From contig MU400716.1 of NCBI GenBank assembly GCA_022578965.1, positions 1 to 64,000 of the forward strand: 64,000 nucleotides of DNA, read 5' to 3'. This document shows positions 36,230 through 47,687 of this stretch, piece by piece; position 1 is the first letter of the stretch, and every line of letters starts with the position of its first letter. The position numbers were made by a program, and so were the translations under genes. The notes under the pieces are model-generated. The model made no database searches. It was given only the letters and a program-made list of their open reading frames with translations, and was not told the origin of the DNA. This DNA is from Xylaria sp. FL1777 (lineage: Eukaryota; Ascomycota; Sordariomycetes; Xylariales; Xylariaceae).

Positions 36230-38082
36230 ATTTCGAATCTTTGCGAGACGGGATAGAAACCTCCTAAGGGCTTAGTCCGGCATTTCTAAGTCGCTCCGGT
36301 CATTTCCTACGTTCTCAGAGATGAAAGTGAGACGAGAAAGAAACAGTAACTAGTAACCTCGAATACTTGTGACTTCACCCGATTTCTATGTCGAATCCTA
36401 ATAGTCCCGCCCCCAAGATCTAGAGAAGAGATGAAAAGAGATAGAGCCGGCAGAGACATGGCCACTTTCTTGGCAAGTAATTCACTCTTCTTAGCCTCCA
36501 TTTCCTTTATTGCCGTGCATATTAGTAGTACGTGCCATTTTTACCCCTCGATTGCGACTCTTTCGGCGGAAAAGAAGGCTGTATGCTGCTGATGGATAGA
36601 CCAATAACTACTTTCTACAATCACCAAGTCTCTCGAGGGTGGCAGCCCGGACGCATGTTGGTAATCTCATCGAATCAAGGGCCGCCTGTATAGAGTAGTT
36701 GGGTTACATAGTGTATCGACTATGCATTCACGCAATGCACTGCAACTCTGTGCCGCACGCTATTCGGGCAGTGTGCTCTCTAGCGATGATCGCTAAAAGG
36801 CGAGGTCATCGGTGAACCTATCTCCTTTGGTCTTTTTGCCCCATGATGAAGCGATTTTAGAGGTTGAGATTTCTCTGGTGGTAACACAAGAGTGGCTTGG
36901 CTGACTGTTTTCGGATGGGCGCTTACTGCGTATACCTAGACGACTGGTGAAGTAGGTAAGAAATAAGTAAACAGAACGGATGGCCGTTCAAACTATACAT
37001 AGATGGAAAGTAGGAATTAATTGATCAGAGGCATCTATAATCTAAATATAGCTAGACTAGATGTCTTAAATACTTAACCTTAGTGTTGAGATAATCGTAG
37101 ACATTTGTTGGTTCTTCAACGGCTTATACCGGTAGCCTACCGTAACACCAGCCCAGGGCTAACCTATCTGATCTTAGTGAGCGGGGACATCCGAACCTAG
37201 CCTATTACAGCATGTGTTAGCAAATGCTATGAGCTGTACGCAATGAAGAGCGCTTTTACAGTAATTTCTTCTGCTATGTCGAGTCACTAAGAATACTATA
37301 ACTATTTTCGAGCTTTAGCTAGCCTGTATTGTTAGCAGATGGTTCGACGGCATTAGCATTTGGCTACTGTCTAGATGTGCCAAATAAATATCGGTGCTAA
37401 AATCGCGCCTCAAAGTCCTATTGTTCTACGCATAGTCAGCAGTTGAGTGCTTATACAGATTAGCAGCTGTCGTGCCACCTTCACCTCGGATCCCCGGGTC
37501 ATGGATCCGGGGTACCATACGCAGTAAGAAGTAATTCGTAAGCTCTGCAAAGGATCGCTGGGCTAGTAAAGCATTGAACCCTAATGACACAAATCGAACA
37601 GCGACTGGCGACGCAGTTTTCGTTAATGGCGTTTCTACTATGTATAATCCAAATTCTATCGGTTTCCTTTCTATGCATTATTGGCTATCCTGACCAACTA
37701 TCTGTTCTAGAGGCAAGTAGTTTTTGCCGAGATGAGAATGTCGTATCCCGAAACCCAGCCGACTCAATGCGCCTGCGCTCGGGCGTCATTGGGGTCATCG
37801 GCGTCAGAGGTGTTAGAGCCGGAGACGAGCTAACCGTCGAATATGTCCTGGCGTGGCTGCTATTGGTTGATAGTGAACGTACACTTGATGACGACGGTGA
37901 GATAACCGACCCATCAAAAGACTCTGCATGGGGTCGAGTATACAACGGCCCAGAGGGTTCGATCTCTATATACTCTGCGAGCAGAGAAAGACAATGACGG
38001 CGTTAGTCAGAATTCACGAGTTCGGATTTCTGGAGGTCACTAAGCCGCGACACTGGTAGGACCCGAATACCAGATATTAAAC
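36230..38082. other. intergenic region, possible gene relic
   Basis: A 137-residue frame (37584-37997, +) starts with a hydrophobic segment and ends in GVRGVRAGDELTVEYVL, faintly like the C-terminal part of a SET domain. I cannot support it as a gene. A short palindrome-rich segment lies at 37488-37516. The rest shows no feature. Confidence 0.4.
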
Positions 38083-39498
38083 TTAATAGATCATATGGAA
38101 GCTGGAAGCTGAAGCATGATTTTCATACGTACCAATGTGTGACCATGTCAAGCTTGGTGGCGGTTCAGCAAGATGCTCTTCGAGAGTCTTCTGAGTCCTG
38201 TAAAGTTGATTAGCCAATTTCTCAAATAATACTGTAATCAAATTGTCTAAGCGCGCTTTGATTGGTGTGACCAAAACCGAAAAAGCAAAGAAAAGGATAT
38301 GACTCACTCCTCGAGCTTTGCTTCCAACTTCTTAAGTTTAGCCTCCCAAGTACGTGACAGGCCTTTGAATTTCTCGGAATCGGGTAACACTATCACACAT
38401 CTAGTCAGCACCGGGTTCTATCGCTGCGCACTCTGTTGCTGAGCGCATAGGCGGTAGTAAAAGATGCTAAAAGTTGGGGGAACGGGTGTTCAGTAGAGAC
38501 GGCTTACTTTTCACCTGCCTCTGCAGCTTTTCAATGACTGAGCTGCCACGATTTACGTCATGCGACATTAATGTTACTTGGCCATCTGTGGTGTTCAAAT
38601 TGTCCTCTGCAGCTTCAAGGCGCTGGCTCAGAGCCTTGGCTCGGCTGTCGATAACCCGCACGCTATCGTCGATGGCTTCAATCCTTTGGGCCGAAGACCT
38701 GGCTTTGGAATCGACACCCTTGAAACTTTCCTCCACAATATCAAGCCGTTGGCTAAGCGTCCGTTGAGCGATGCTGTTCGCTTCTTGGTCGAGATGTTTG
38801 GCGTCAATAGTTCGCACGTAACCTTCAAAGACTTCCATGCGCTCGCTCAGAGCGCGGTGGACGTCGTTAAGCGCTTCCTGGTCCAGCTTTATCCGAACTT
38901 CAAGTGTCTCAACCCGTTTGTTGAAACTCTTGCGGACATGCTCCTCAATAGCCTCCGATTGTTCGGCTAGTACTTGTTGAAACCGCTGCTCGAGAGCCTC
39001 AACTTGTTGCCTCAAAGCTTGATCGTGTTGCTTCTCCAAAGCCTCCGTCCTCTGCGCAAAATCCTTCCTAATAGCGTCGAGGGTCTCCTCTTGGTCGGCT
39101 AAGCGTAGTGAAGCTGCTTGGCCTCTCTTCCTCCGGCCTACTAAGAGCCAAAGCAAGATAGTTCCAAGCAAGATAGCGCCGACGGTGAGTTGGCCATTTG
39201 CGCTCTCCAGAGCTGCGCTCCAATGGGCGGCACGTGGAAGAACCGAACCCTGCGGACCTGAGGAATCTGGAACCACGTTCTCAGGGATTACGCGCTCAGG
39301 ACTAATAGTCTGAGGGATTGCGCTCTCCCTCTCCGGGAGGGCTTCCTCAGGAATTACGCTCTCGGGAACTGCATTCCAAGGCTCTTGATTCTCGGGATGT
39401 GACGCGTCGAGCTTAGGATCCGACGCGACTTGTTGGCGAGGTTCAATCTCCGGAGACGACCCGAATAGGAGGCTGTTCCAGTCTACAAACGCCGGCAT
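38083..39498 (-). CDS. single-pass membrane protein with long coiled coil, 3 exons
   Basis: Exons 38508-39498, 38308-38389 and 38083-38197 give about 395 residues from ATG 39498. Residues 1-100 are acidic with degenerate Pro-Glu repeats (VIPEEALPERESAIP, PERVIPENVVP). A membrane segment follows at about 104-122 (GAILLGTILLWLLVG), with a basic GRRKRG stop. From about 130 to 350 the sequence has heptad-like coiled coil with repeated units ending in QRLE or KRVE (for example LEQRFQQVLAEQ, LSQRLDIVEESF). The end of the last exon is uncertain because a GTACGT donor lies after TWSHI. Possibly an organelle-tethering or scaffold protein; family not recognised. Confidence 0.65.
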
Positions 39499-41263
39499 AC
39501 CGTGACCCCCGCGAGACAATTCCTGAAAGTGAAGCGCGCAAAACGCAGAGCTGAGGCAAGACAAACAAAAGAAACAATAGAACAGGATTTAGGACAGGCC
39601 CCACCGTCTCGAGGATTAGGATGTTGAAGAAACGTTGCCGGACTTATCGGCGGCATGAAATAGGCAAGTCGAATCACTGATGGAGAGACCGGCGTAGGAC
39701 GTGGCTGGGGTCTCTCTCTTTGCCCCCCCTTATTTCCTTTTTTAGCAGCAACTCGTTTGCCTACGTTACTCCCATGGTAGATTAGCCACCGATGCGAGGC
39801 CCTTTTTTTACTTAAAAAGGTATCGTAGCGTAACGCTTTTGTCTAAGTCTTGACTCCACCACATCTCTTTTCCGACGAGTCTCGGTTCTGACCGCTTCTC
39901 ACTTACGGCCTTATTTTGTTAGCGTATGTACACGTGTAGATGGCATAGTTATTATGCTGTCGGTGTGCGTGTTATAGGCAGGCCAATATGCAGGTCATCG
40001 TTGTCTTGATCACCGTACTTATTACACTGTATCTCAAAAGATCGAGTTGTCAGGGATAGCTGCAGTCACACCGCTTACCGTCCCACTGAAGTAGATAATG
40101 TGCGTCCATTGTACAGCGCCTAATTCGGGTTGTGTACGTGTAAAAGGAAGTTTTCTTCACATGCTAACCACATCCCTAGCCGTGTATGAAGACCAAGAAT
40201 TTGCAGCTATTCTTATCTATAGGTTGTTGGCCATTTATAAGTGCATACTCGTTTATCATATCTTCTACATAGCCAAGATGACCAAGGCCTATTGGGCCCA
40301 GCTATGAAATCACAACTAGCTCACCACATCAGCTGTTGTGACTTAGTAAAGGTTGCATAACAGGCCATTCGACTTGTAGCCTAATTGACGAAGCAAGTTA
40401 GAAAATATTAACCATTAATGTCAGATATTGGGAGAATGTGCAGGCGCTGAGTGAAACACTCGTTTGCTCTGGCAATTTATTAACAAACAAGCTGTGTTGG
40501 TCTAACAATCAAAGCAAGTCTGGGTTAGGCGGGGTATGAGCGAGTTACCCGATATTAACTGATTAGATATATATGTCTTTTTTTTCTTTTGGCAGGTCAT
40601 AACACATGGTTGGTTGACAGCTAGCTGGGGAGAGGGAATGCTTCGCCACTGAGCCAAGATCTCCTCGCCTCCTTTGACTGTTAACTAGTAGAGAGAATAT
40701 CTTTGTAGGAAGTGGCATCACTTACTTGTCCAAGGTCTTATAATTAAAAAGCAGAATAGATGAGTTGAACAGCCTGCCATTAGCTCTAGCCCTTTGTGCT
40801 GCGGCTCATGCCCAGAGATTCTAAACTTGGCATATTCCATCGAACTGGAACACAGTTACTATCGACAGTTTCCCGCCTTAAGATCCGTGAGTATCTGGCT
40901 CGCTCAAAACAACAAGTGAAGGTATTATTAGCTTTGTTATTGAGTCCCAGATGCCGCCTTCGACAAATAAGTTATATATACAACGTATCCATGGCGTATC
41001 CACCATTGAATCACCATATCTTGAAGAGACAATGCTTCATCATCAGAAGGCACCTTTTCTTTCTCCTCGAGTCTTTCACTCTTAGCGAGTGCAATATCGG
41101 ATTGTCGTGACCTCGAAATAGCGCGGGGCACAAAACTAGTGATCTGATATCATAGTTTTAAGAGGTAATTATGCTGAACTGTTCACACTCAAAGAATACC
41201 GAGATAAAATATAGTGGATTTATATTGTCACTCATATGGAATAAACGTTTTAGACATGATTGT
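39499..41263. other. intergenic region
   Basis: About 1.8 kb, upstream of the coiled-coil gene and downstream of the GPI3-type gene. Short open frames only. No supportable feature. Confidence 0.5.
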
Positions 41264-42783
41264 TTATTCATCATCTTCGCTCGAGGGCGGAGGCTTCCGC
41301 GGCCAGTCGCGCGCAATGTCGATTTGGTCCTTGGGCCACCACCACTCACAGAACATTAATAACAAGTAGTCAATGACAACGCAAAGGCAAAACAATTTGC
41401 CGGCCCAGACGCCACATCCGTAGTACCGTTTTAGACGGTCGATGAGAGCGAAGTTACGCACTCTTGTAGCACTCCAATGGGAAGCATTACCTATTTCCGC
41501 CCCATAGAACTCATCCTCACTGATATCACCTGATATACCTTGATATACGCGTTCGGTTCGTTTGGCTACATTCGTCCAGGAGTACATAGTCTTCACTTGT
41601 TCGTGAAACCTTTCAGTGCGAACTCTGTTTGCACGGAGAGCTGCAATCGCTCTGCCTGTGGCAGCCACAAGGTCATTCTCTTCGGGTTTTGCAAACACAG
41701 TCATATGCGAAGGTAGTACTTCAGGAATGCCTCCAACGGCCGTGCAAACAACATACAGACCACAACTTGCAGCTTCGACTATCACGGTACCGAAAGCCTC
41801 CGTCAAGCTTGGATGCAGATAGATATGACCCCTGACCATGATATCTCGCACATTTTCGTGCCGCACAGATCCCAGCATTTCAACTTTGTCTTGCAGGACA
41901 TTCTGCTCAATCATCTGCTGCAGATCAATGGCTTTAGGCCCGGAGCCAGCAATTATAAAGCGGGTATTTGGATGATTTTCTAGGACACGGGGGATAGCTG
42001 CAGTAAGGAGGTCTGTTCCTTTGTTGTAGAAAAGGCGGCTGACCACCACAATAGTGATAGTATCGTTAGGTCCGAGAGGATGAGCAGGCAGGGGGTGTTG
42101 AGCGAATGGCAGGGTCCCCGGCTCGGGACGTGGCAATGGCTTGAAGTCATCGGAGACGAGAGCATTGGGAATAACCGATACCATCAGAGGGTCAAGAGCG
42201 GCTCTTAGAACAGTATTCTCCTTACTTTAGATGGATTTAGCGCTTTAAGCTCGACAAAGTACCAAGATGAAAGAAAGGCAGGAAAAAACAACAACACTCA
42301 CCCCGTATGGCTAACACAGATGACATGGTCAACATCACTCAATGTAAACTTAAGCAACTTATTGGTAAAGATACTGCCAGCATCGGCGAAGCCAACCAGA
42401 GAATGATCGGTGAAGACAGTACGAAGACCCATTGTTCTCCCATGAAGGATAGCCTCTTGGCACAAGGTACTCATGGTGGCGTGCCCGTGTACAATCTCTA
42501 TCTGCTCTCGAATGATGATGTTGCGGAAGAGAGGAAAGAAGGAGAAGACAGTAGGAAAGGTGGAAGAGCGGTAGATGATGGCGAAAGGAACATGGAAGAC
42601 TTTGACGCCGTTAGTCAAATATCGGATGCCCTTTCGGTCCTCATAGGCGTGAGTGATGACAATGACCTTGTGGCCACGGTCGATCAGTTTCGTCGCGAGT
42701 TGGTAGATGTGGCTTTCGACTCCTCCCGGCTGAGGGTAGAAGAAATCGCACACCATGGCGATATTGTAAGTTCGACGCGGCAT
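41264..42783 (-). CDS. GPI3: GPI-GlcNAc transferase catalytic subunit (PIG-A/Gpi3/Spt14), 2 exons
   Basis: Exons 42302-42783 and 41264-42224 give 480 residues, the normal size for PIG-A. The enzyme transfers GlcNAc from UDP-GlcNAc to phosphatidylinositol on the cytosolic face of the ER, the first step of GPI-anchor synthesis, as part of the GPI-GnT complex. The N-terminal half shows [19 protein letters not shown] and [13 protein letters not shown]. The intron falls in [16 protein letters not shown]. The C-terminal GT4 half has [15 protein letters not shown] and an EX7E motif (EAFGTVIVE, about residues 302-310). A membrane anchor ([20 protein letters not shown]) precedes an acidic tail. Start chosen at ATG 42783; upstream in-frame codons are not ATG. 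Divergent from the Dbp6-type gene. Confidence 0.96.
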
Positions 42784-43445
42784 CGTCACAGGTCGAGGCG
42801 ACGACGAGTAGGGATAGATATTACGGTGGACTGTGTTCGAGGACTAGCGAGTGAATACCGCTATAGACTAATATGCGGAGGGAGGAGGGAGAATCGGTTC
42901 GTTGCGAGCGGCGATGGTCGAACTTGGCGAGCGGAGGTTTCGCATCGGAGGTTTCGCATGGGCGACAGACAAACATGGGCTCGGAGAGTTCGTTCAGTTC
43001 TAGTGGGAGCTGTGAATCGTGCTTTCAATTTGTGTGGGCGCAATTGCCTCGATCGTGGCCATGTTGCCTACTTGGACACTCCCCGCGGGGAACAGAGTAT
43101 AACATGGCATACTTTGGACTGGAAAAGGATTGTATGGTTGATGCGATGCGAACGATGTTGCGACGGCCAGGGTAGTTCGCTATCGAGATCTGCCCTGACG
43201 CAGGTACTGATGCTAAAGTACCCAAGGTATCTCGATACAGGGTGGGGTGGATCTTGTGTTCCCGCTCTCTAGAAAATCGATAAGATAAGGATATGCAGTT
43301 AACAGTAATGATAACGAAGGCGGTAAGTTTTCTGTGATGGCAGAATTCGGTTGCTCTATTCATCTGGCGCGGGAGAGTCTCACGGTAACCAAGCCTACTG
43401 AGTGTTTCGTGGCATAGTTGTCTAAAGCACACACGGTCTCTAGAG
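42784..43445. promoter_or_regulatory. divergent promoter between GPI3-type and DBP6-type genes
   Basis: 662 bp between two head-to-head housekeeping genes. It must hold both promoters. No TATA box stands out. A TCGGAGGTTTCGCAT-like word is directly repeated near 42935-42960. Confidence 0.5.
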
Positions 43446-46049
43446 ATGTATTCCCGCTATATACCACCACCCAAGGGAAATTCAAACCCCCCGAATATAG
43501 AGCCAGCCATTTCTTCACAACTTCAGGCCCCCTTAAAATCACAACCGACCGCCTACGCCCGATATGTCCCACCGCCGAAATCGAGTGAATTGACGTCGCT
43601 CCGCGTCACAACTCCGCAACATGTTCGATTTGACGGAGACGAATATGCCAATCAGGAAGTACCGCCTGCAAAAAGGGTTAAAATAGCGCAGGAAGAAGCT
43701 GCTATCCAAACTTCAACCCAAGAAAGATCCAAGAAGTCTAAAAAGAACAAACGCAAGCCCGTACAATCAGATGGCCCGTTCGATGATACAGAGGCTGTCA
43801 ACAGTAGTGCGGTCCATCAGATCAAATTGCAAATCATAGATCAGGGAGATAAGGCCGATTGTGTAGAGGATACTGAAATGCATGAAACACGAGATGATCC
43901 CACGTCACAAGAACAAGAATCACCTCCGCCGACAGAAACGCCCACAGTAGAAGCAGGAAAACGAAAGGATAAGAAAAAGAAGAAGAAATCCAAGGATATT
44001 GAAGAGTCATTAGACCAAACCGAAGACAATATCCCCCATCGTCATAAAGCTATCTTAGAGAAGAAAGCAAAGTCTATACAAAGAGCCCCAGGGCCTGAAC
44101 AGGATGATGCTCTTATGGATGACACGGCCGTCAAGGTTGGCGACGATTTATCCCAGCATAAGGCATACGATATTGAATTGCATGGACTAGAGCCGATTCC
44201 TCAGCCAAAGCCGGTGGCACTAGACACGAGTACGCCTTCGTATGAAACCTTGCCGTCTTGGCTAGCATCACCCATTCGAGTCTCACTGAGTGCTTCTGCG
44301 CCGTTCACCGACTTTGGTACAACTCCTGATTTGGGAATCACTTCTGAAATTGCAGAACGATTAGCCTTGAAAGGTTATAAGCGAGCCTTTGCAATACAAA
44401 CAGGCGTCATACCGCTTCTTCTCCCGAATAACTGCAAAAAGACGCAAGGTGATGTACTAGTGTCTGCTGCAACCGGCTCGGGCAAGACTCTCGCTTACAC
44501 TTTACCTTTGATTCGGGACATTAGCCAAAGCAACCGGTATACTACTAGGTTACGCTCGTTGATAGTGGTACCTACCCGCGAATTAGTAAGGCAAGTGCAT
44601 CAAGTTTGCGAAGATTGTGCTAGCGTTTTTGCTCTCGATGGGGCGAAACGGCGCCCAAAGATAGCAATGGCTATGGGAAGCCAGTCATTTGAGCAGGAGA
44701 AGAGTTCCCTCATCGAAAGGGAAGAACTATATGATCCTGGAGCGTATCAGCAGAGGCTAAAGCGCCTAGCTTGTTCAAATGGACTTGATCCAGATAATGA
44801 GGGTGATGAACACTCTGGCTATAATACTGAAGATGAGGAGAGGGACGCAATTCGCAGGAGAGAGGACAAGTTGCAGACCTTGCCCGATCATATCATTACA
44901 TATAAATCCAAAGTGGATATTCTCATTTGTACGCCTGGGAGACTTGTTGAGCACATCAAATTTACACCAGGGTTTTGCTTGGATTTTGTCCGGTGGCTTA
45001 TTGTCGATGAAGCTGACAAGCTACTCGGCCAGAACTTTCAGCAGTGGTTAGACATCGTCATTCCCCGACTTCAGAGTCATAACCAAAAAGGTGCTCGTAA
45101 CCACAAGCAGTCGAATCTATCCGATGTGCGGAAGGTTATTCTCAGCGCTACAATGACCCGTGACCTTGATCAATTGCAAGGGCTCAAACTTCGTCGGCCA
45201 AGACTTGTGGTACTCGAAGGTTCCAAGGTCCAAGACCCAGGCACAGATCATGCTAATCGGCCAGAGCATGTATTGCCTGGGCTACTCGAAGAAGCCGCTC
45301 TCAAAGTTAACGACCCTAACCTAAAGCCACTATTTCTTATCGACTTGCTTCGAAGCCATTATGTCCTAGATATAGCCGGTGATGCTGATGGAGATACATC
45401 GGACGACGACGAAACTTCTTCATCTGGGTCAGATTCAGACGGCGAGTCGAGTTCAGATTCAGATTCTAATGTAGGACCTTCTAGTTCGAAGGAGTCAACC
45501 ATGCGCTTCAAAAATCCCTCGAAAGCCCAGAACATACCTACTGTATTAATATTCACAAAGTCTAACGAGACAGCGTTGCGTTTATCGCGCCTGCTTGCAT
45601 TGCTGGCGCCAACGTTGAAGCCCTTAATTGGCACACTAACCTCCACTACGGCCTACACGACCCGCCGTGATACGCTGCGATCCTTCAACGCTGGAAAACT
45701 CCAAATTATTGTCGCATCAGACCTTGTGGCTCGTGGCATCGACCTACCTTCACTCGATCACGTAATCAACTATGACATGCCATCAAGTATTGCTTCATAC
45801 ATACACCGAGTTGGGCGAACAGCGCGAGCAGGGAACACAGGAAAAGCTTGGACGCTCTTCACGAACCCGGAGGCACGATGGTTCTGGAATGAAGTAGCAA
45901 GCGAAAAGGTAATACAACGAAGTAAACTTGTCAACCGCATTAGGGTCACAGAAGAGAAGGAAGAGGCCTTTGATGCTAAAGTGGCTGCGTACGAGGCAGC
46001 CCTAAAAAAGCTCGGCGAGGAAGCTGGACAATCACGTCACAAGGGCTGA
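43446..46049 (+). CDS. DBP6: DEAD-box RNA helicase Dbp6 (DDX51-like), single exon
   Basis: One unbroken frame of 867 residues. A charged N-terminus with Lys-rich stretches (RSKKSKKNKRKP, KRKDKKKKKKSKD) suits a nucleolar protein. Motifs in order: I AATGSGKT near residue 341, Ia VPTREL, Ib TPGRLVEH, II DEAD near 521, III SAT near 567, IV VLIFTKS, V ASDLVARGIDLPSLD, VI HRVGRTARAG near 787. An acidic Ser/Asp/Glu insertion (SSSGSDSDGESSSDSDS) lies between the two helicase halves, a Dbp6/DDX51 trait. The protein remodels early pre-60S ribosomal particles in the nucleolus. No sign of damage. Confidence 0.95.
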   Translation: MYSRYIPPPKGNSNPPNIEPAISSQLQAPLKSQPTAYARYVPPPKSSELTSLRVTTPQHVRFDGDEYANQEVPPAKRVKIAQEEAAIQTSTQERSKKSKKNKRKPVQSDGPFDDTEAVNSSAVHQIKLQIIDQGDKADCVEDTEMHETRDDPTSQEQESPPPTETPTVEAGKRKDKKKKKKSKDIEESLDQTEDNIPHRHKAILEKKAKSIQRAPGPEQDDALMDDTAVKVGDDLSQHKAYDIELHGLEPIPQPKPVALDTSTPSYETLPSWLASPIRVSLSASAPFTDFGTTPDLGITSEIAERLALKGYKRAFAIQTGVIPLLLPNNCKKTQGDVLVSAATGSGKTLAYTLPLIRDISQSNRYTTRLRSLIVVPTRELVRQVHQVCEDCASVFALDGAKRRPKIAMAMGSQSFEQEKSSLIEREELYDPGAYQQRLKRLACSNGLDPDNEGDEHSGYNTEDEERDAIRRREDKLQTLPDHIITYKSKVDILICTPGRLVEHIKFTPGFCLDFVRWLIVDEADKLLGQNFQQWLDIVIPRLQSHNQKGARNHKQSNLSDVRKVILSATMTRDLDQLQGLKLRRPRLVVLEGSKVQDPGTDHANRPEHVLPGLLEEAALKVNDPNLKPLFLIDLLRSHYVLDIAGDADGDTSDDDETSSSGSDSDGESSSDSDSNVGPSSSKESTMRFKNPSKAQNIPTVLIFTKSNETALRLSRLLALLAPTLKPLIGTLTSTTAYTTRRDTLRSFNAGKLQIIVASDLVARGIDLPSLDHVINYDMPSSIASYIHRVGRTARAGNTGKAWTLFTNPEARWFWNEVASEKVIQRSKLVNRIRVTEEKEEAFDAKVAAYEAALKKLGEEAGQSRHKG

Positions 46050-46671
46050 GCGGAGAAGCAGCTAAACTTATTACGTAGAAGGATAACTACATGAGACAAA
46101 GGTCATTTTTAAATAAATGGCGACGTTATATTCACAATTGTTGACTATTTTTGGTTTGCCATAGCTTCATCGTCTCCGAGTTGGTATCACACTGAAGTAA
46201 TTGGGGCTCACTACCTAAGGTACTTACCTACCGAGGATTACCTCAATCCTTTTCCCCCCTTTTTCCTAGCTCTTTCATGTAAGATTGGTCTCTTTAATGC
46301 ATATCTGTCCATGTCAGACTGGTCGCTTTCCACATGGCATGTAGTATAGGTAAGTACATACTATAGCTTCTAAACATATTTACACTTCCATGACAGTTGT
46401 CACCTTAGCTCTTTACTAACTTTGATATGAGAAGGGAGGCTGGTTACTTGAGGGAGGGGTTCCAGCATTGGCGACCTAAATAAGCTGTAAGCGTGGGGTC
46501 TTTTTACTGAAGAGACCAATTCTTGACAGACACAACTGTCGCCAATCACAGCCACTCCATGTCATTGTTTTGGTCTACATAAGTGTGACGGACTATGGTC
46601 ACGTATATAGGGTTAATTCTCGCGGAATGTTAACGGCGTCGCTATTACTACGTCAAAATACCACCTAGACA
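46050..46671. other. intergenic region
   Basis: Between the Dbp6-type gene and the receiver-domain gene. I looked here for missing histidine-kinase parts and saw none. Confidence 0.5.
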
Positions 46672-47687
46672 ATGCCACTTCTCCAAGACGGGACAGTGGT
46701 GAGAAGATTCCCTCATCTAAGCAACCGTGACCCAACAGACAATGCCGTGGGTGAGGAGTTGCCAAGCCACGAGGCAGCGCCCATTGAAGATGTCACTAAG
46801 GTCGTTGAAGGGCTAAATACAACAATTACGTTCACATTCAAGGCTGTCGAAGGAGAGAAGCTGCGGCCTTCTCGCCACTCTAATGCGGGAAGCCTGATTC
46901 TGTGTGCCGAGGACAACAGAGTTCATCAAAGCGTACAGTACACCCTTAACGCTGTTTAGTCCACTACCTCAATATTCAATGCAGGCTGTTGCTGCTGTTG
47001 TCAACTCGGTCCCCGTAGAGCTACTGACGTGTCTGGGGGATAGGTACTCGGTAAAATAATGGACAAGTATGGACAAGATTTCGTAATGACAGGCAACGGA
47101 CAGCAAGCTGTCGAGGTATATAAATCGAGTCCGGAGCGTTTCCCGTGTATCCTTATGGGTGAGTCGCCTTACCGTCTCAGCCAGTGCCATGCCAGCATGT
47201 CCCGACGTCAGAAGAGTGTCCTTGGGCCGATGAGCTAAGAAAAAAACAACAAAAAGATCTCGCTATGCCCGTCATGGATGGACGCGAGGCCACAAGTCTA
47301 ATCCGCGCCTTCGAGTCTACCCGGCCCGGCCATCGTCGTGCCCTTATAGTGGGATTAATGGCATATTACAACGATCCTGTAGACGCATCTATGTTCTCCG
47401 CTTCCGGTTTCGATCTTCTAATGAGCAAACCGTTATGGATGGAGGAGATGTATGAGATGTTCCTGGGCGGGCCCGAGACAAATATTGTCATGTTATACGG
47501 GGGGCTAACAGAGGAGGAGAAGAGCGTGTACCCGCGGCTCGTAGACGATGCGGTGCTCGGAGATGATCCTAGGTCTAACGCTATCAAAAATGAGCTGAGG
47601 CAGCAGGGGTCCAGGCGATTCACTAAAATCGTCGTGAAAGTGGTCGAGGCTGGTAAAGGCGAGCAGTGCTCGAAAATAGAGAATTGA
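46672..47687 (+). CDS. stand-alone response-regulator receiver protein, 3 exons
   Basis: Exons 46672-46932, 47044-47158 and 47257-47687 join in frame to 268 residues. From about residue 76 it matches a receiver domain of fungal hybrid histidine kinases: LILCAEDNRVHQSVLGKIM (acid pair E80/D81), TGNGQQAVEVYKSS, ILMDLAMPVMDG (phospho-acceptor D126) and LLMSKPLW (Lys183). The switch Thr/Ser is replaced by Met in IVGLMAYYN (about M160). No histidine-kinase or ATPase domain is present, and TAG stands two codons before the chosen ATG. It may be a small regulator that receives phosphate from another kinase, or the surviving tail of a hybrid kinase. The C-terminal 60 residues are charged and unmatched. 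Confidence 0.7.

Noticed and set aside
42307..43272. 321-codon open frame on the plus strand
   Set aside because: It lies antisense to exon 1 of the GPI3-type gene and runs into the divergent promoter. Composition follows the complementary codons and no family pattern appears.
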